A stretch of DNA of 64,000 bases from Chloroflexia bacterium SDU3-3 (GTDB lineage Bacteria; Chloroflexota; Chloroflexia; Chloroflexales; Roseiflexaceae): the NCBI GenBank assembly GCA_009268125.1, contig WBOU01000016.1:1-64000 (forward strand), in the 5' to 3' direction. The position numbers and the translations under genes are program-made. Under the pieces are notes generated by a model that was given only the letters and a program-made list of their open reading frames with translations, did no database searches and was not told the origin of the DNA. Positions 25,630 to 33,280 of this stretch are shown piece after piece; positions within the stretch are counted from its first letter, which is position 1; each line of letters opens with the position of its first letter.

Positions 25630-25906
25630 CCCGCACGGTGCAGGCGCATTTCTCTGCTCTTTTTTATGAAAAAAAGTGTGGTCAGCACCATCACCGCCAT
25701 CGCCATCATTGTTGATTATGGCCAGCTGGCGGGCGCAGCACCTTCGCCGCATGGGCTGGGTGGGTAGGGCGGCCTCGGCTCTTTTCTGCGCGCCGTCTTC
25801 GTGGTAAAACCGTTCTTCTCGCCCTTGGGGCCTTGGTGTCTTGGTGGTAAACAGTCTCCCCCTTCGCGCCTTCGTGTCTTCGTGGTAAACGGTCTCCCCC
25901 TCGCGC
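25630..25906. repeat. Intergenic stretch with partial family A and family B repeats
   Basis: A partial family A right end (CACCTTCGCCGCATGGGCTG) is at about 25740-25765, followed by family B text (CTTGGTGTCTTGGTGGTAAA, CTTCGTGTCTTCGTGGTAAA) to about 25890. No gene seen. Confidence 0.6.
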
Positions 25907-25935
25907 TTGACAGCGCCCGAGCCGCGCTATACAAT
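25907..25935 (+). promoter_or_regulatory. Sigma-70 promoter of the thiamine salvage operon
   Basis: TTGACA at 25907-25912, a 17-base spacer and TACAAT at 25930-25935. The predicted transcript starts about 45 bases before the TPP aptamer. Confidence 0.8.
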
Positions 25936-25986
25936 CACGCCATCCAAACAACTTTGGCCACCCACCAAACGTGGATGTGGCGACGC

Positions 25987-26077
25987 TAGGGGAGCCGGGA
26001 GAGCCCGGCTGAGATTGCGGCCCCAATGCCGCTAACCCTCCGAACCTGATCTGGGTCATTCCAGCGAAGGGAAGCGA
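25987..26077 (+). promoter_or_regulatory. TPP riboswitch of the cytX-thiEMWD operon
   Basis: GGGGAGCCGGGAGAGCCCGG, CTGAGATTGCGGCCCC, CTAACCCTCCGAACCTGATC and GGGTCATTCCAGCGAAGGGA reproduce the THI-box aptamer. It is nearly identical in its core to the copy at 15513. Confidence 0.96.
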
Positions 26078-26091
26078 TAGGCTGCACATGT

Positions 26092-26121
26092 GCGCCGACG
26101 GCTTTCCGTCGGCGCTTTTTT
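26092..26121 (+). terminator. Riboswitch-linked terminator before cytX
   Basis: GCGCCGACGG pairs perfectly with CCGTCGGCGC around CTTT, followed by TTTTTTG. It sits between the aptamer and the cytX start, indicating control by premature termination. Confidence 0.9.
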
Positions 26122-26162
26122 GTTGCCATCGCCTCCTCGTGCTGGCGCACAGTGGAGGTGCT

Positions 26163-27434
26163 ATGCCATCAACCGACGAGGCGCTGCCTCACACCCCCGT
26201 GCCGCAGGAGCGGCGCACCCTTGGCTTTCTCGACCACGCCGCGCTCTGGCTGAGCCTGGGCGTAGGCCTGCTGGTGCTGCAGTCCGGCGCGCTGCTGGTG
26301 CCGCTGGGGCTGCCCGCCGCGCTGGCCGCCATCGCACTTGGCTCGGCTGCGGGCGTGGCGCTGCTGGGGCTAGCTGGCGTGGTGGGCGCGCGCACCGGCC
26401 TGCCCGCCATGGCTACGCTGCGCCCGGCCCTGGGCGAGCGCGGCATCATCATCCCCGCCCTGGCCAACATCGTGCAGCTGGTAGGCTGGGGCGCGTTCGA
26501 GCTGATCGTGATGCGCGACAGCGCCGACGCCATCGGCCAGCGGCTGGGGCTGCCCTCGGCCCCGCTGCTGTGGACACTGGCCTGGGGCGGGCTGGCCACC
26601 CTGATGGCCTGGGGCGGGCCGCTGGCGCTGGTGCGCCGCGTGCTGCGCCGCTGGGGCATCTGGCTGGTGCTCGGCTCGGCGCTCTGGCTCAGCTTCCAGC
26701 TCCTGGCCAGCTTCGACCTAAGCGACCTGCTCGCCGCCCCCAGCGATGGCAGCATGGCCTTCCCCGCCGCCCTCGATCTGGTGATCGCCATGCCGCTCTC
26801 GTGGCTGCCGCTGATCGCCGACTACGCCCGCTTCGGGCGCAGCCCGCGCGGGGTGTTCTGGGGCAGCGCGCTGGGCTACCTGCTGGCCAATGTGTGGTTC
26901 TACGCGCTGGGCGCGGGCTACGCGCTGGCCCTGGGCGGCCAGGCGCTGCTGCCCGCGCTGCTGGGTGCCTCTGGCGGGGCTGTGGCCCTGGCCCTCATCC
27001 TCTTCGACGAGTCGGATAACGCCTTCGCCGACCTCTACTCGGCGGCGGTCTCGGCCAGCACGCTGCTGCCACAGCTGCCCGCGCCACGGCTGGCCCTGGC
27101 CTTCGGGGCGCTCTCCACCGCGCTGGCGCTGCTGGTGCCTGCCGCATCCTACGAGTCCTTCCTGCTGCTGATCGGCTCGGTGTTCGCGCCGCTGTTCGCG
27201 GTGGTGCTGTGCGAGCACTTTCTGGTGCGCGACGCCGCGCCCGCGCGGGCCTGGGGCTGGCGCGGCATCGCCGCGTGGCTCGCCGGGGTGCTGGCATATC
27301 AGCTGGCTGGCTACGCCGCACCCGCGCTGGGGGCCACGCTGCCCAGCATGCTGCTGGCCGGGCTGCTCTACACCGCGCTGCGCTGGCGATGGTCGGTGTT
27401 CTCCCGCCCCAGCGCCGCAGCAGGGGAAGCCTAG
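26163..27434 (+). CDS. cytX: Putative hydroxymethylpyrimidine transporter, NCS1 family
   Basis: A 423-residue permease with about twelve hydrophobic helices, of the cytosine/purine/thiamine (NCS1) family. Marks are the N-terminal helix LGVGLLVLQSGALLVPLGLP, the Gly-rich GVVGARTGLPAMATLRPALG, and SWLPLIADYARFGRSPRGVF in the middle, a CodB/CytX motif. TPP-riboswitch control and the following thi genes make hydroxymethylpyrimidine the likely substrate. The start is the ATG with GGAGG six bases upstream, after the terminator; an ATG inside the riboswitch leader is rejected. The stop is two bases from the thiE start. Confidence 0.87.
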   Translation: MPSTDEALPHTPVPQERRTLGFLDHAALWLSLGVGLLVLQSGALLVPLGLPAALAAIALGSAAGVALLGLAGVVGARTGLPAMATLRPALGERGIIIPALANIVQLVGWGAFELIVMRDSADAIGQRLGLPSAPLLWTLAWGGLATLMAWGGPLALVRRVLRRWGIWLVLGSALWLSFQLLASFDLSDLLAAPSDGSMAFPAALDLVIAMPLSWLPLIADYARFGRSPRGVFWGSALGYLLANVWFYALGAGYALALGGQALLPALLGASGGAVALALILFDESDNAFADLYSAAVSASTLLPQLPAPRLALAFGALSTALALLVPAASYESFLLLIGSVFAPLFAVVLCEHFLVRDAAPARAWGWRGIAAWLAGVLAYQLAGYAAPALGATLPSMLLAGLLYTALRWRWSVFSRPSAAAGEA

Positions 27435-27436
27435 CC

Positions 27437-28087
27437 ATGCGCCACAACTACACGCTGATGCTGGTGACGGATGAGCGCACCTTCGCCGACCGCCCGATCG
27501 AGGATGTGGTGGCGCTGGCGCTGCGCGGCGGCGCGACCATGGTGCAGCTGCGCCACAAGCTGCTGCCCGCCCGCGAGCTGGTGGCGCTAGGCCGCGCCCT
27601 GCACGCGATCACCCGCGCCGCCGGGGTGCCGCTGGTGGTGAACGACCGCGTGGATGTGGCGCTGGCCATCGGGGCCGAGGGCGCGCACGTGGGCCAGGGC
27701 GACATGCCCGCGCGCGACGCCCGCGCCCTGCTCGGCCCGCAGGCCATCCTAGGCGTCTCCACGGCCACGCTGGATGAGGCCTGGGCGGCGCGGGCCGACG
27801 GGGCCAGCTACCTGGGCGTGGGCGACATCTTCGGCACGGCCAGCAAGGATGACGCGGGCGCGCCAGTGGGGCTGGCCCGCCTGCGCCAGATCGCGGCGGC
27901 GGTGGGCCTGCCGGTGGTGGCCATCGGCGGCATCACCGTGGCCAATGCGCCCCAGGTAGCGGCGGCGGGCGCGGCGGGCGCGGCGGTGATCTCGGCCATC
28001 GTGGGCGTGCCCGACCCCGAGGTCGCGGCGCGGCTGCTGCGCCGCGCGTTTGAGCATGAGCTTTCGCAGACGATAGGAAAGGAGTAG
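27437..28087 (+). CDS. thiE: Thiamine-phosphate synthase
   Basis: A 216-residue TIM-barrel enzyme that joins HMP-pyrophosphate and thiazole phosphate into thiamine monophosphate. Motifs in order are GGATMVQLRHK, VVNDRVDVALAIGAEGAHVG, GVSTATLDEA, YLGVGDIFGTASKDDAGAP and VAIGGITVANAPQV, all typical of ThiE. The start follows the cytX stop at once, and the gene ends two bases before thiM, so translation is probably coupled. Confidence 0.95.
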   Translation: MRHNYTLMLVTDERTFADRPIEDVVALALRGGATMVQLRHKLLPARELVALGRALHAITRAAGVPLVVNDRVDVALAIGAEGAHVGQGDMPARDARALLGPQAILGVSTATLDEAWAARADGASYLGVGDIFGTASKDDAGAPVGLARLRQIAAAVGLPVVAIGGITVANAPQVAAAGAAGAAVISAIVGVPDPEVAARLLRRAFEHELSQTIGKE

Positions 28088-28089
28088 CG

Positions 28090-28899
28090 ATGCCAACCTA
28101 CGCAGAGCAGGCGGCGGCGGCGCTGGAGCGCCTGCGCTCAGCCCACCCGCTGATCCACCAGATCACCAACTTCGTGGTGATGAACGACTCGGCCAATATG
28201 ACGCTGCACTTCGGCGGGCTGCCGGTGATGGCCCACGGCATCGACGAGGTGGAGGAGATGGTGGCCCACGCCGGGGCGCTGGTGCTGAACCTGGGCACGC
28301 TGACCCCCGACTGGGTGGACGCGATGGAGCGGGCGGGCCGCCGCGCCAACGAGCTGGGCGTGCCGGTGGTGCTCGACCCGGTGGGCGCGGGGGCGACCAG
28401 CCTGCGCACCAGCATGGCCAGGCGGCTGCTGGATGAGCTGCACGTGACGGTGCTGCGCGGCAACGCGGGCGAGATCGCCGCGCTGGTGGGCGCGGGCGGC
28501 GAGGTGCGCGGCGTGGAGAGCGTGGGCGCGCTAGCGGACCCGCAGGCGGTGGCAACCCGCGCCGCACAGGCGTTCCGCACCACGGTGGCGATGACGGGCA
28601 GGCGCGACCTGATCTGCGACGGCAGGCGGGCGCTGGCGGTGGAGAACGGCCACAGCTGGCTGCCCACGCTCACCGGCACGGGCTGCATGGCCTCGGCGGT
28701 GGCGGGCTGCTTCGCGGCGGTGGAGCCGGATGCGCTGGTGGCGGCTGCGGCGGCGCTGGCATCCTATGGCCTGGCAGCCGAGCTGGCCGCCGAGGGCGCG
28801 CGCGGCCCCGCCAGCTTCAAGCTGGCCTTCTTCGACCAGGCCTACCACCTGACGCCCGCCCAGGTGCTGGAGGGGGCGCGGATCACGCAGCTGGCCTAG
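28090..28899 (+). CDS. thiM: Hydroxyethylthiazole kinase
   Basis: A 269-residue ribokinase-fold enzyme that phosphorylates hydroxyethylthiazole for use by ThiE. The N terminus HPLIHQITNFVVMNDSANMT is diagnostic. Also visible are VVLDPVGAGATSLRT, VLRGNAGEIAALVG and the anion-hole/catalytic stretch LTGTGCMASAVAGCF. It is a salvage enzyme. GGAAAGGAG lies directly upstream. A 147-base tandem array and a repeat separate it from thiW. Confidence 0.95.
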   Translation: MPTYAEQAAAALERLRSAHPLIHQITNFVVMNDSANMTLHFGGLPVMAHGIDEVEEMVAHAGALVLNLGTLTPDWVDAMERAGRRANELGVPVVLDPVGAGATSLRTSMARRLLDELHVTVLRGNAGEIAALVGAGGEVRGVESVGALADPQAVATRAAQAFRTTVAMTGRRDLICDGRRALAVENGHSWLPTLTGTGCMASAVAGCFAAVEPDALVAAAAALASYGLAAELAAEGARGPASFKLAFFDQAYHLTPAQVLEGARITQLA

Positions 28900-28909
28900 C
28901 GGCCTGGAC

Positions 28910-29056
28910 GGTGGTGGATCGATCCCACGCGGTGGTGGATCGATCTGCAGCGGTGGCGGAACGATGCGCCGTGGTGGTGGATCGATGCGCCGTGGTGGTG
29001 GATCGATCTGCAGCGGTGGTGGATCGATCTGCGGCGGTGGTGGATCGATGTCCACG
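28910..29056. repeat. Tandem array, seven 21-bp units, inside the thi operon
   Basis: Seven units of GGTGGTGGATCGATCTGCAG-type sequence with exact 21-base period from 28910; the GGTGGTGGATCGAT core is nearly constant and the last seven bases vary. It begins 11 bases after thiM. Multiples of three keep frames open on both strands, but no start or ribosome site supports a gene. A family C half (GGGCGGGCACGAGACCCGCC) follows at about 29069-29092. The rest of 28900-29263 is featureless. Confidence 0.9.
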
Positions 29057-29263
29057 ACGCCCCAGCGCGGGCGGGCACGAGACCCGCCCCTACGTCGGCG
29101 ATTGGTGTGGCGCGGCCTCGCCCATCCGGCGAAGGCGCTGCGCTGGGGCGGCTGGCCATAATCCAGCCCGCAGAGACGAGGGCGGGATCGACGAGACGGC
29201 CGGTTTCATTTCCGATGCGCTGCGGCCACACGCACGGCGCAACATGAACAAAGGAGCGACCAG

Positions 29264-29773
29264 ATGAATGCGACACTGACCATGCGGCCTACCGTGCGCC
29301 GCGCCACCATCAGCCTGATCCTGACGATCGCCGCCGTGGCGCTCTCGCAGGTGAGCATCCCGGTGGGCATCGCCCGCATCTCGCCCACGCAGCACTGTAT
29401 CAACGTGCTGGCAGCCGTTCTGGTGGGGCCGTGGTGGGGCCTGGGCGTGGCGCTGGCCACCTCGGCGGCGCGGCTGGGGCTGGGGCTGGGCACGCCGCTG
29501 GCCTTCCCGGGCAGCGTGTTCGGGGTGCTGCTGGCCAGCTGGCTATTCCAGCGCAGCCGCACGCTGCTGCTGGCGGCGCTGGGCGAGCTGGTGGGCACGG
29601 GGCTGATCGGCGCGCTGGCGGGCGCGGCGCTGGTGGCCCCCTATGTGATGGGGCAGCCGGTGGCGCTGACCGTGCTGATCGTGCCGTTCGCGCTCTCGTC
29701 GGCGGTGGGGGCGGCGCTGGCGCTACTGATGCTGCACCTGGCCGGGGTCGGCGGCGAGGAGGCGGGCCGATGA
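29264..29773 (+). CDS. thiW: ThiW, thiazole-uptake S component of an ECF transporter
   Basis: A 169-residue membrane protein with five or six helices. Matching text for ThiW is VALSQVSIPVGIARISPTQH near residues 27-46, then NVLAAVLVGPWWGLGVAL and PGSVFGVLLASWL. ThiW is predicted to bind thiazole and work with a shared ECF energising module, which is not in this window. The start has AAAGGAG upstream. Its stop overlaps the thiD start (ATGA). The position after thiM fits supply of thiazole to the kinase. Confidence 0.88.
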   Translation: MNATLTMRPTVRRATISLILTIAAVALSQVSIPVGIARISPTQHCINVLAAVLVGPWWGLGVALATSAARLGLGLGTPLAFPGSVFGVLLASWLFQRSRTLLLAALGELVGTGLIGALAGAALVAPYVMGQPVALTVLIVPFALSSAVGAALALLMLHLAGVGGEEAGR

Positions 29774-30570
29774 GGAAGGTGCTGAGCATCGCGGGGTCGG
29801 ACTCGGGCGGCGGCGCGGGCATCCAGGCCGACCTGAAGGCCTGCGCCGCCCACGGGGTCTACTGCGCCACGGCGCTGACCGCCGTGACGGCCCAAAACAC
29901 GCTGGGCGTGACGGCGGTGCAGCTGCTGCCGCCGCCCATGGTAGAGGCGCAGATCGCGGCGGTGCTGTCCGACATCGGGGCCGACGCGGTGAAGACCGGC
30001 ATGCTGGGCGACGCGGCGATCATCGCGGCGGTGGCGGCGGCGCTGGGGCACTTCGGGGTGCGCCAGCTGGTGGTGGACCCGGTGATGGTGGCCAAGGGCG
30101 GCGACCAGCTGCTGGCGCGGGATGCGGTGGCGGCGCTGCGCGAGCTGCTGCTGCCCCGCGCGCTACTGCTGACGCCCAACCTGCCCGAGGCCGAGGTACT
30201 GCTGGGCCGCGCGGTGCGCCGCGAGCAGGACATGCGCGACGCGGCCCGCGACCTGCTGGCGATGGGGCCGCAGGCGGTGCTGCTGAAGGGCGGGCACCTG
30301 GAGGGCGAGCCGGTGGATGTGCTGTGCGATGGCGCAGGGCTGGTGGAGCTGCGCTCGCGGCGGGTCGACACGCCGAACACGCACGGGACGGGCTGCACCT
30401 ACGCGGCGGCTATCGCGGCGCTGCTGGCGCTGGGCGCGCCGCTGCGCGAGGCGGTGGCGCGGGCGCACGCCTACCTGGCGGGGGCGATAGCGCACGCCGT
30501 GCCGCTGGGCGGCGGGCACGGGCCGGTGAACCACCTGTACCGCGGGATGGCCTACAGCGAGCTGGGGTGA
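29770..30570 (+). CDS. thiD: Hydroxymethylpyrimidine (phosphate) kinase
   Basis: A 266-residue ribokinase-fold enzyme that phosphorylates HMP twice to HMP-pyrophosphate. It opens SIAGSDSGGGAGIQADLKAC, the ThiD signature, then has ALTAVTAQNTLGV, AVKTGMLGD, VVDPVMVAKGG and the C-terminal catalytic NTHGTGCTYAAAIAALLALG. It is the last gene of the operon and overlaps thiW by four bases. Confidence 0.96.
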   Translation: MRKVLSIAGSDSGGGAGIQADLKACAAHGVYCATALTAVTAQNTLGVTAVQLLPPPMVEAQIAAVLSDIGADAVKTGMLGDAAIIAAVAAALGHFGVRQLVVDPVMVAKGGDQLLARDAVAALRELLLPRALLLTPNLPEAEVLLGRAVRREQDMRDAARDLLAMGPQAVLLKGGHLEGEPVDVLCDGAGLVELRSRRVDTPNTHGTGCTYAAAIAALLALGAPLREAVARAHAYLAGAIAHAVPLGGGHGPVNHLYRGMAYSELG

Positions 30571-31645
30571 GCGGTGCGCCTATGAGGCGGGCCTAGGTAG
30601 TGGGCCTGCCCTCACATGGTGTCACTTGGTGCGGCGTTCCGAGGCCTTTTTGGTAAAAATGTGTGTTGCCATCGGGCTGATCAGGATACGTTTTCATTCA
30701 TGGGGGGGCTTTCTTGGTTGGCGGGTGGATGCCCTGCGCGGGCGGCACCGAGGGGCCTGCCTCTCGGAACCCCGCCAGGGGGCACCGCCCTCACATAATG
30801 TCACTTTCATGAGGGGGCCTCTGGATGCGGTACATGCTGCAAACCCGCATGCCGTGCCATACAAACCATGCACATTGTGCCACCTCATGATCGGGACGAA
30901 CCCTCCCACCGTTCCCATGCGGCGAAGGTGCTGCTGATGTTTTACTGGCCATATGCACGAACATCAGCGGCCAGCATTCAGCATCGGAACGCTGCAAATT
31001 GGGGTTCCAAGGGGCGATGCCCCTGGCGGGGTTCCAAGGGCGCGGAGCCCTTGGTGCCGCCCGCACAGGGCATCCACCACCATCCACGAAGACTCACTAT
31101 TCCACGAAGGCATACCCTGGCCGTATCAACGGCAACGCGCCGTTTCGTCAACAACGCCTCAGAAAACCATACAAAGTGACACCATGTGAGGGGCACCGCC
31201 CTCACATGGTGTCACTTTTTGATGGGTTTCCCATCCGTGATGGCAGTGGTAGGTGGTTGGCGGGTGGATGCCCTGCGCGGGCGGTTCCTAGGGGCCAGCC
31301 CCTAGGAACCCCGCCAGGGGGTGTAACCCCCTTCGAAACCCCCAATTTGAAGCATTCCTATGCCGTTTCCTGGCGGCTGGTGTTGGTGCATATGGCCATC
31401 AAAACACTATTGGCACCTTCGCCGCATGGGCCGGGTGGGTCAGGTTTGCGCGGTGTGCTATTCCCTTTTCTCCCCTTCGTGCCTTGGTGTCTTGGTGGTA
31501 AAGCGGTCCTTTTCTTCCCTTCGTGGTAAAGCGGCCCTTGCGCGTCTTGGTGTCTTGGTATCTTGGTGGTAAACGGTTCTCTTTTTGCGCGTCTTGGTGG
31601 TAAATGGTTCCCCTCGCGCCTTCGCGTCATCGTGGTGAGTCGGAG
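30571..31645. repeat. Gene-free 1.1-kb block with three family A copies
   Basis: Copy one runs forward from about 30610 (GCCCTCACATGGTGTCACTT) to about 30800. Copy two is inverted, about 30885-31192. Copy three is forward, about 31199-31442. Copies two and three meet head to head as a perfect inverted repeat at 31173-31218. From about 31470 to 31640 several family B units follow (CTTGGTGTCTTGGTGGTAAA and variants). No gene is credible. Confidence 0.8.
31199..31442 (+). repeat. Family A element, type copy of about 245 bp
   Basis: Order of parts: CCCTCACATGGTGTCAC; GGTGGATGCCCTGCGCGGGC; the palindrome CTAGGGGCCAGCCCCTAG; CCCCGCCAGGGGG with GTAACCCCCTTCGAAACCCC; GCATATGGCCATCAAAAC; and CACCTTCGCCGCATGGGCCG. 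The same parts in the same order occur at about 20023-20275 and, inverted, at about 30885-31192 and 40795-41080. Confidence 0.75.
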
Positions 31646-33070
31646 CTAGGCCGCCAGCACCGAGGCGAAGGCGTCCACGGCGTCGGCGCAGAGCCGCACG
31701 CCCGCCTCGCGGCGCAGCAGGCCCAGCAGCGCGCCGGGGTCGAGGGCGCGGCGGTAGGGGCGCTCGACCGAGAGCGCCTCGGCCACATCGGCGACCGAGA
31801 GGATGTGGGTGAGCTGGGGGATCTCGTCGGCGCGCAGGTGGTAGGGGTAGCCGCTGCCGTCGAGGCGCTCGTGGTGGGCGGCGGCGATGGCGGCCATAGT
31901 GTGGAACGCGCCGACGTGCTCCAGGATGCGCTGGGTGTGAATGGGGTGCATCCGCACCACCGCAAACTCGTGCTCGTCGAGCTTGCCGGGCTTGTTCAGG
32001 ATGCTGTTGGGGATGCCGAGCTTGCCGATATCGTGCAGCAGCGCGGCGCGGCGCAGGGTCACGCGGTCCTCGGGCGAGACGCCCATGGCCACGGCCACGC
32101 GCTCGGCGATGGCGGCCACGCGGGTGGAGTGGCGGTAGGTCCACGGCGAGCGGGCGTCGATCACCTGCGCGAAGCCCTCGGCCAGCTGGTCGATCTGCTC
32201 GGGCGTGGCGTCGAGCGCATGGGGCAGCGGCTCGACGATGGCCGAGATGTCGCCGCAGGGCTGGGCCAGCCGCCGCCAGAAGGCCAGATCGCAGGCGAAG
32301 CGCTCCAGCGCCCGCACCAGCTGCGGGTCGAACCAGGTGCCGCAGCGCTGGCGGGCCACGGCGTAGGCGTGCTCGTGGCCGTAGGCGGTGCGCAGGATGT
32401 CGAAGGTCTGGGCCAGGCTGGCGATGCGCGCGATGATCGGGATCTGCTCGCCGACCATGCTCGCGGGGTGGCCCATGCCGTCCCAGCGGGCGTCGAGCGC
32501 GCCGATGGCCTGCACCGCCGCGTCGGGCAGGCCGATCAGCTGGGCGATGCGTGCGCCGCGCGCGAGGCCCGGCGGCTGGCCCAGCAGCAGGCCGCCCTCG
32601 GCCAGCAGCGGCGTCGCGGGCAGGGGGCCGCTGCCCATGCCGCCGCGCACGATGTTGAGCGCCTGCTCAACGATGGTCTGCTTGGCGGTGGGGCGCTCGC
32701 CGCCCCACGAGGCCAGGCCCGGCAAGGCGGGCCACTCGGACAGCCGCAGGTTGGGGCTGGCCGCCATATCGGCGACGCCAAGCTGCCGAGCGATCTGCGC
32801 GGTGGTGTTGGGGCTGCCCAGATCTTTCAGCAGCAGGGTGTAGTAGAGCGCGGCGCGCAGGTCGCCCGGCAGCCCAATCTCGTCAGCGATCCGCATCCCA
32901 ATGGCGCATGTGCGCAGCGCGTGACCCTCTGGCTGGCCCTCGGTGAGGTCGAGCGCGTGGGAGAGCGCCAGCAGCACCTCGGAGAGCTGGATGCGCACGG
33001 TGGGCGCGACACGCGGCGAGGCGCACTCGAAGCGCGCCTCGCTGGTGAGATCGGGCGAGGGTAGAAACAT
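31646..33070 (-). CDS. HD-GYP phosphohydrolase with degenerate second HD domain
   Basis: A 474-residue protein. The C-terminal half is an intact HD-GYP domain: HSTRVAAIAE, LLHDIGKLGIPN, HHERLDGSGYPYHL and ADVAEALSVERPYR. HD-GYP enzymes hydrolyse cyclic di-GMP or related dinucleotides. The N-terminal half repeats the fold with changed ligands: GHALRTCAIGMRIADEIGLP, then LLLKDLG where the HD pair is replaced by KD, and ARWDGMGHP in place of the GYP loop. Such a second copy may sense or regulate. The start at MFLPSP is chosen because GAGG lies six bases before it; MRPAMF is four codons earlier. No GGDEF partner is near. Confidence 0.85.
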   Translation of the reverse strand: MFLPSPDLTSEARFECASPRVAPTVRIQLSEVLLALSHALDLTEGQPEGHALRTCAIGMRIADEIGLPGDLRAALYYTLLLKDLGSPNTTAQIARQLGVADMAASPNLRLSEWPALPGLASWGGERPTAKQTIVEQALNIVRGGMGSGPLPATPLLAEGGLLLGQPPGLARGARIAQLIGLPDAAVQAIGALDARWDGMGHPASMVGEQIPIIARIASLAQTFDILRTAYGHEHAYAVARQRCGTWFDPQLVRALERFACDLAFWRRLAQPCGDISAIVEPLPHALDATPEQIDQLAEGFAQVIDARSPWTYRHSTRVAAIAERVAVAMGVSPEDRVTLRRAALLHDIGKLGIPNSILNKPGKLDEHEFAVVRMHPIHTQRILEHVGAFHTMAAIAAAHHERLDGSGYPYHLRADEIPQLTHILSVADVAEALSVERPYRRALDPGALLGLLRREAGVRLCADAVDAFASVLAA

Positions 33071-33237
33071 AGCGGGCCTCATCTGGGTTGATCGGGACTA
33101 CGATTTATGGTAACAGATATTTAGGGGTTGTGAAGGTTTTTAAAACGGGTATGACAGGATTGCAATAAATCTAAAGATCCAATGAGAGCCGACCGAGGGC
33201 TGGGCGAGGTCGCTGATGCGAACCGCCCCCATCAAAG

Positions 33238-33274
33238 CCTCGGCGGATGCCTGATGAGCGGGCATCCGCCGAGG
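33238..33274 (-). terminator. Terminator of the large membrane-protein gene
   Basis: CCTCGGCGGATGCC pairs perfectly with GGCATCCGCCGAGG across nine bases. On the minus strand it follows the 33281-36541 stop and precedes CTTTG. Confidence 0.6.
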
Positions 33275-33280
33275 GCTGGG

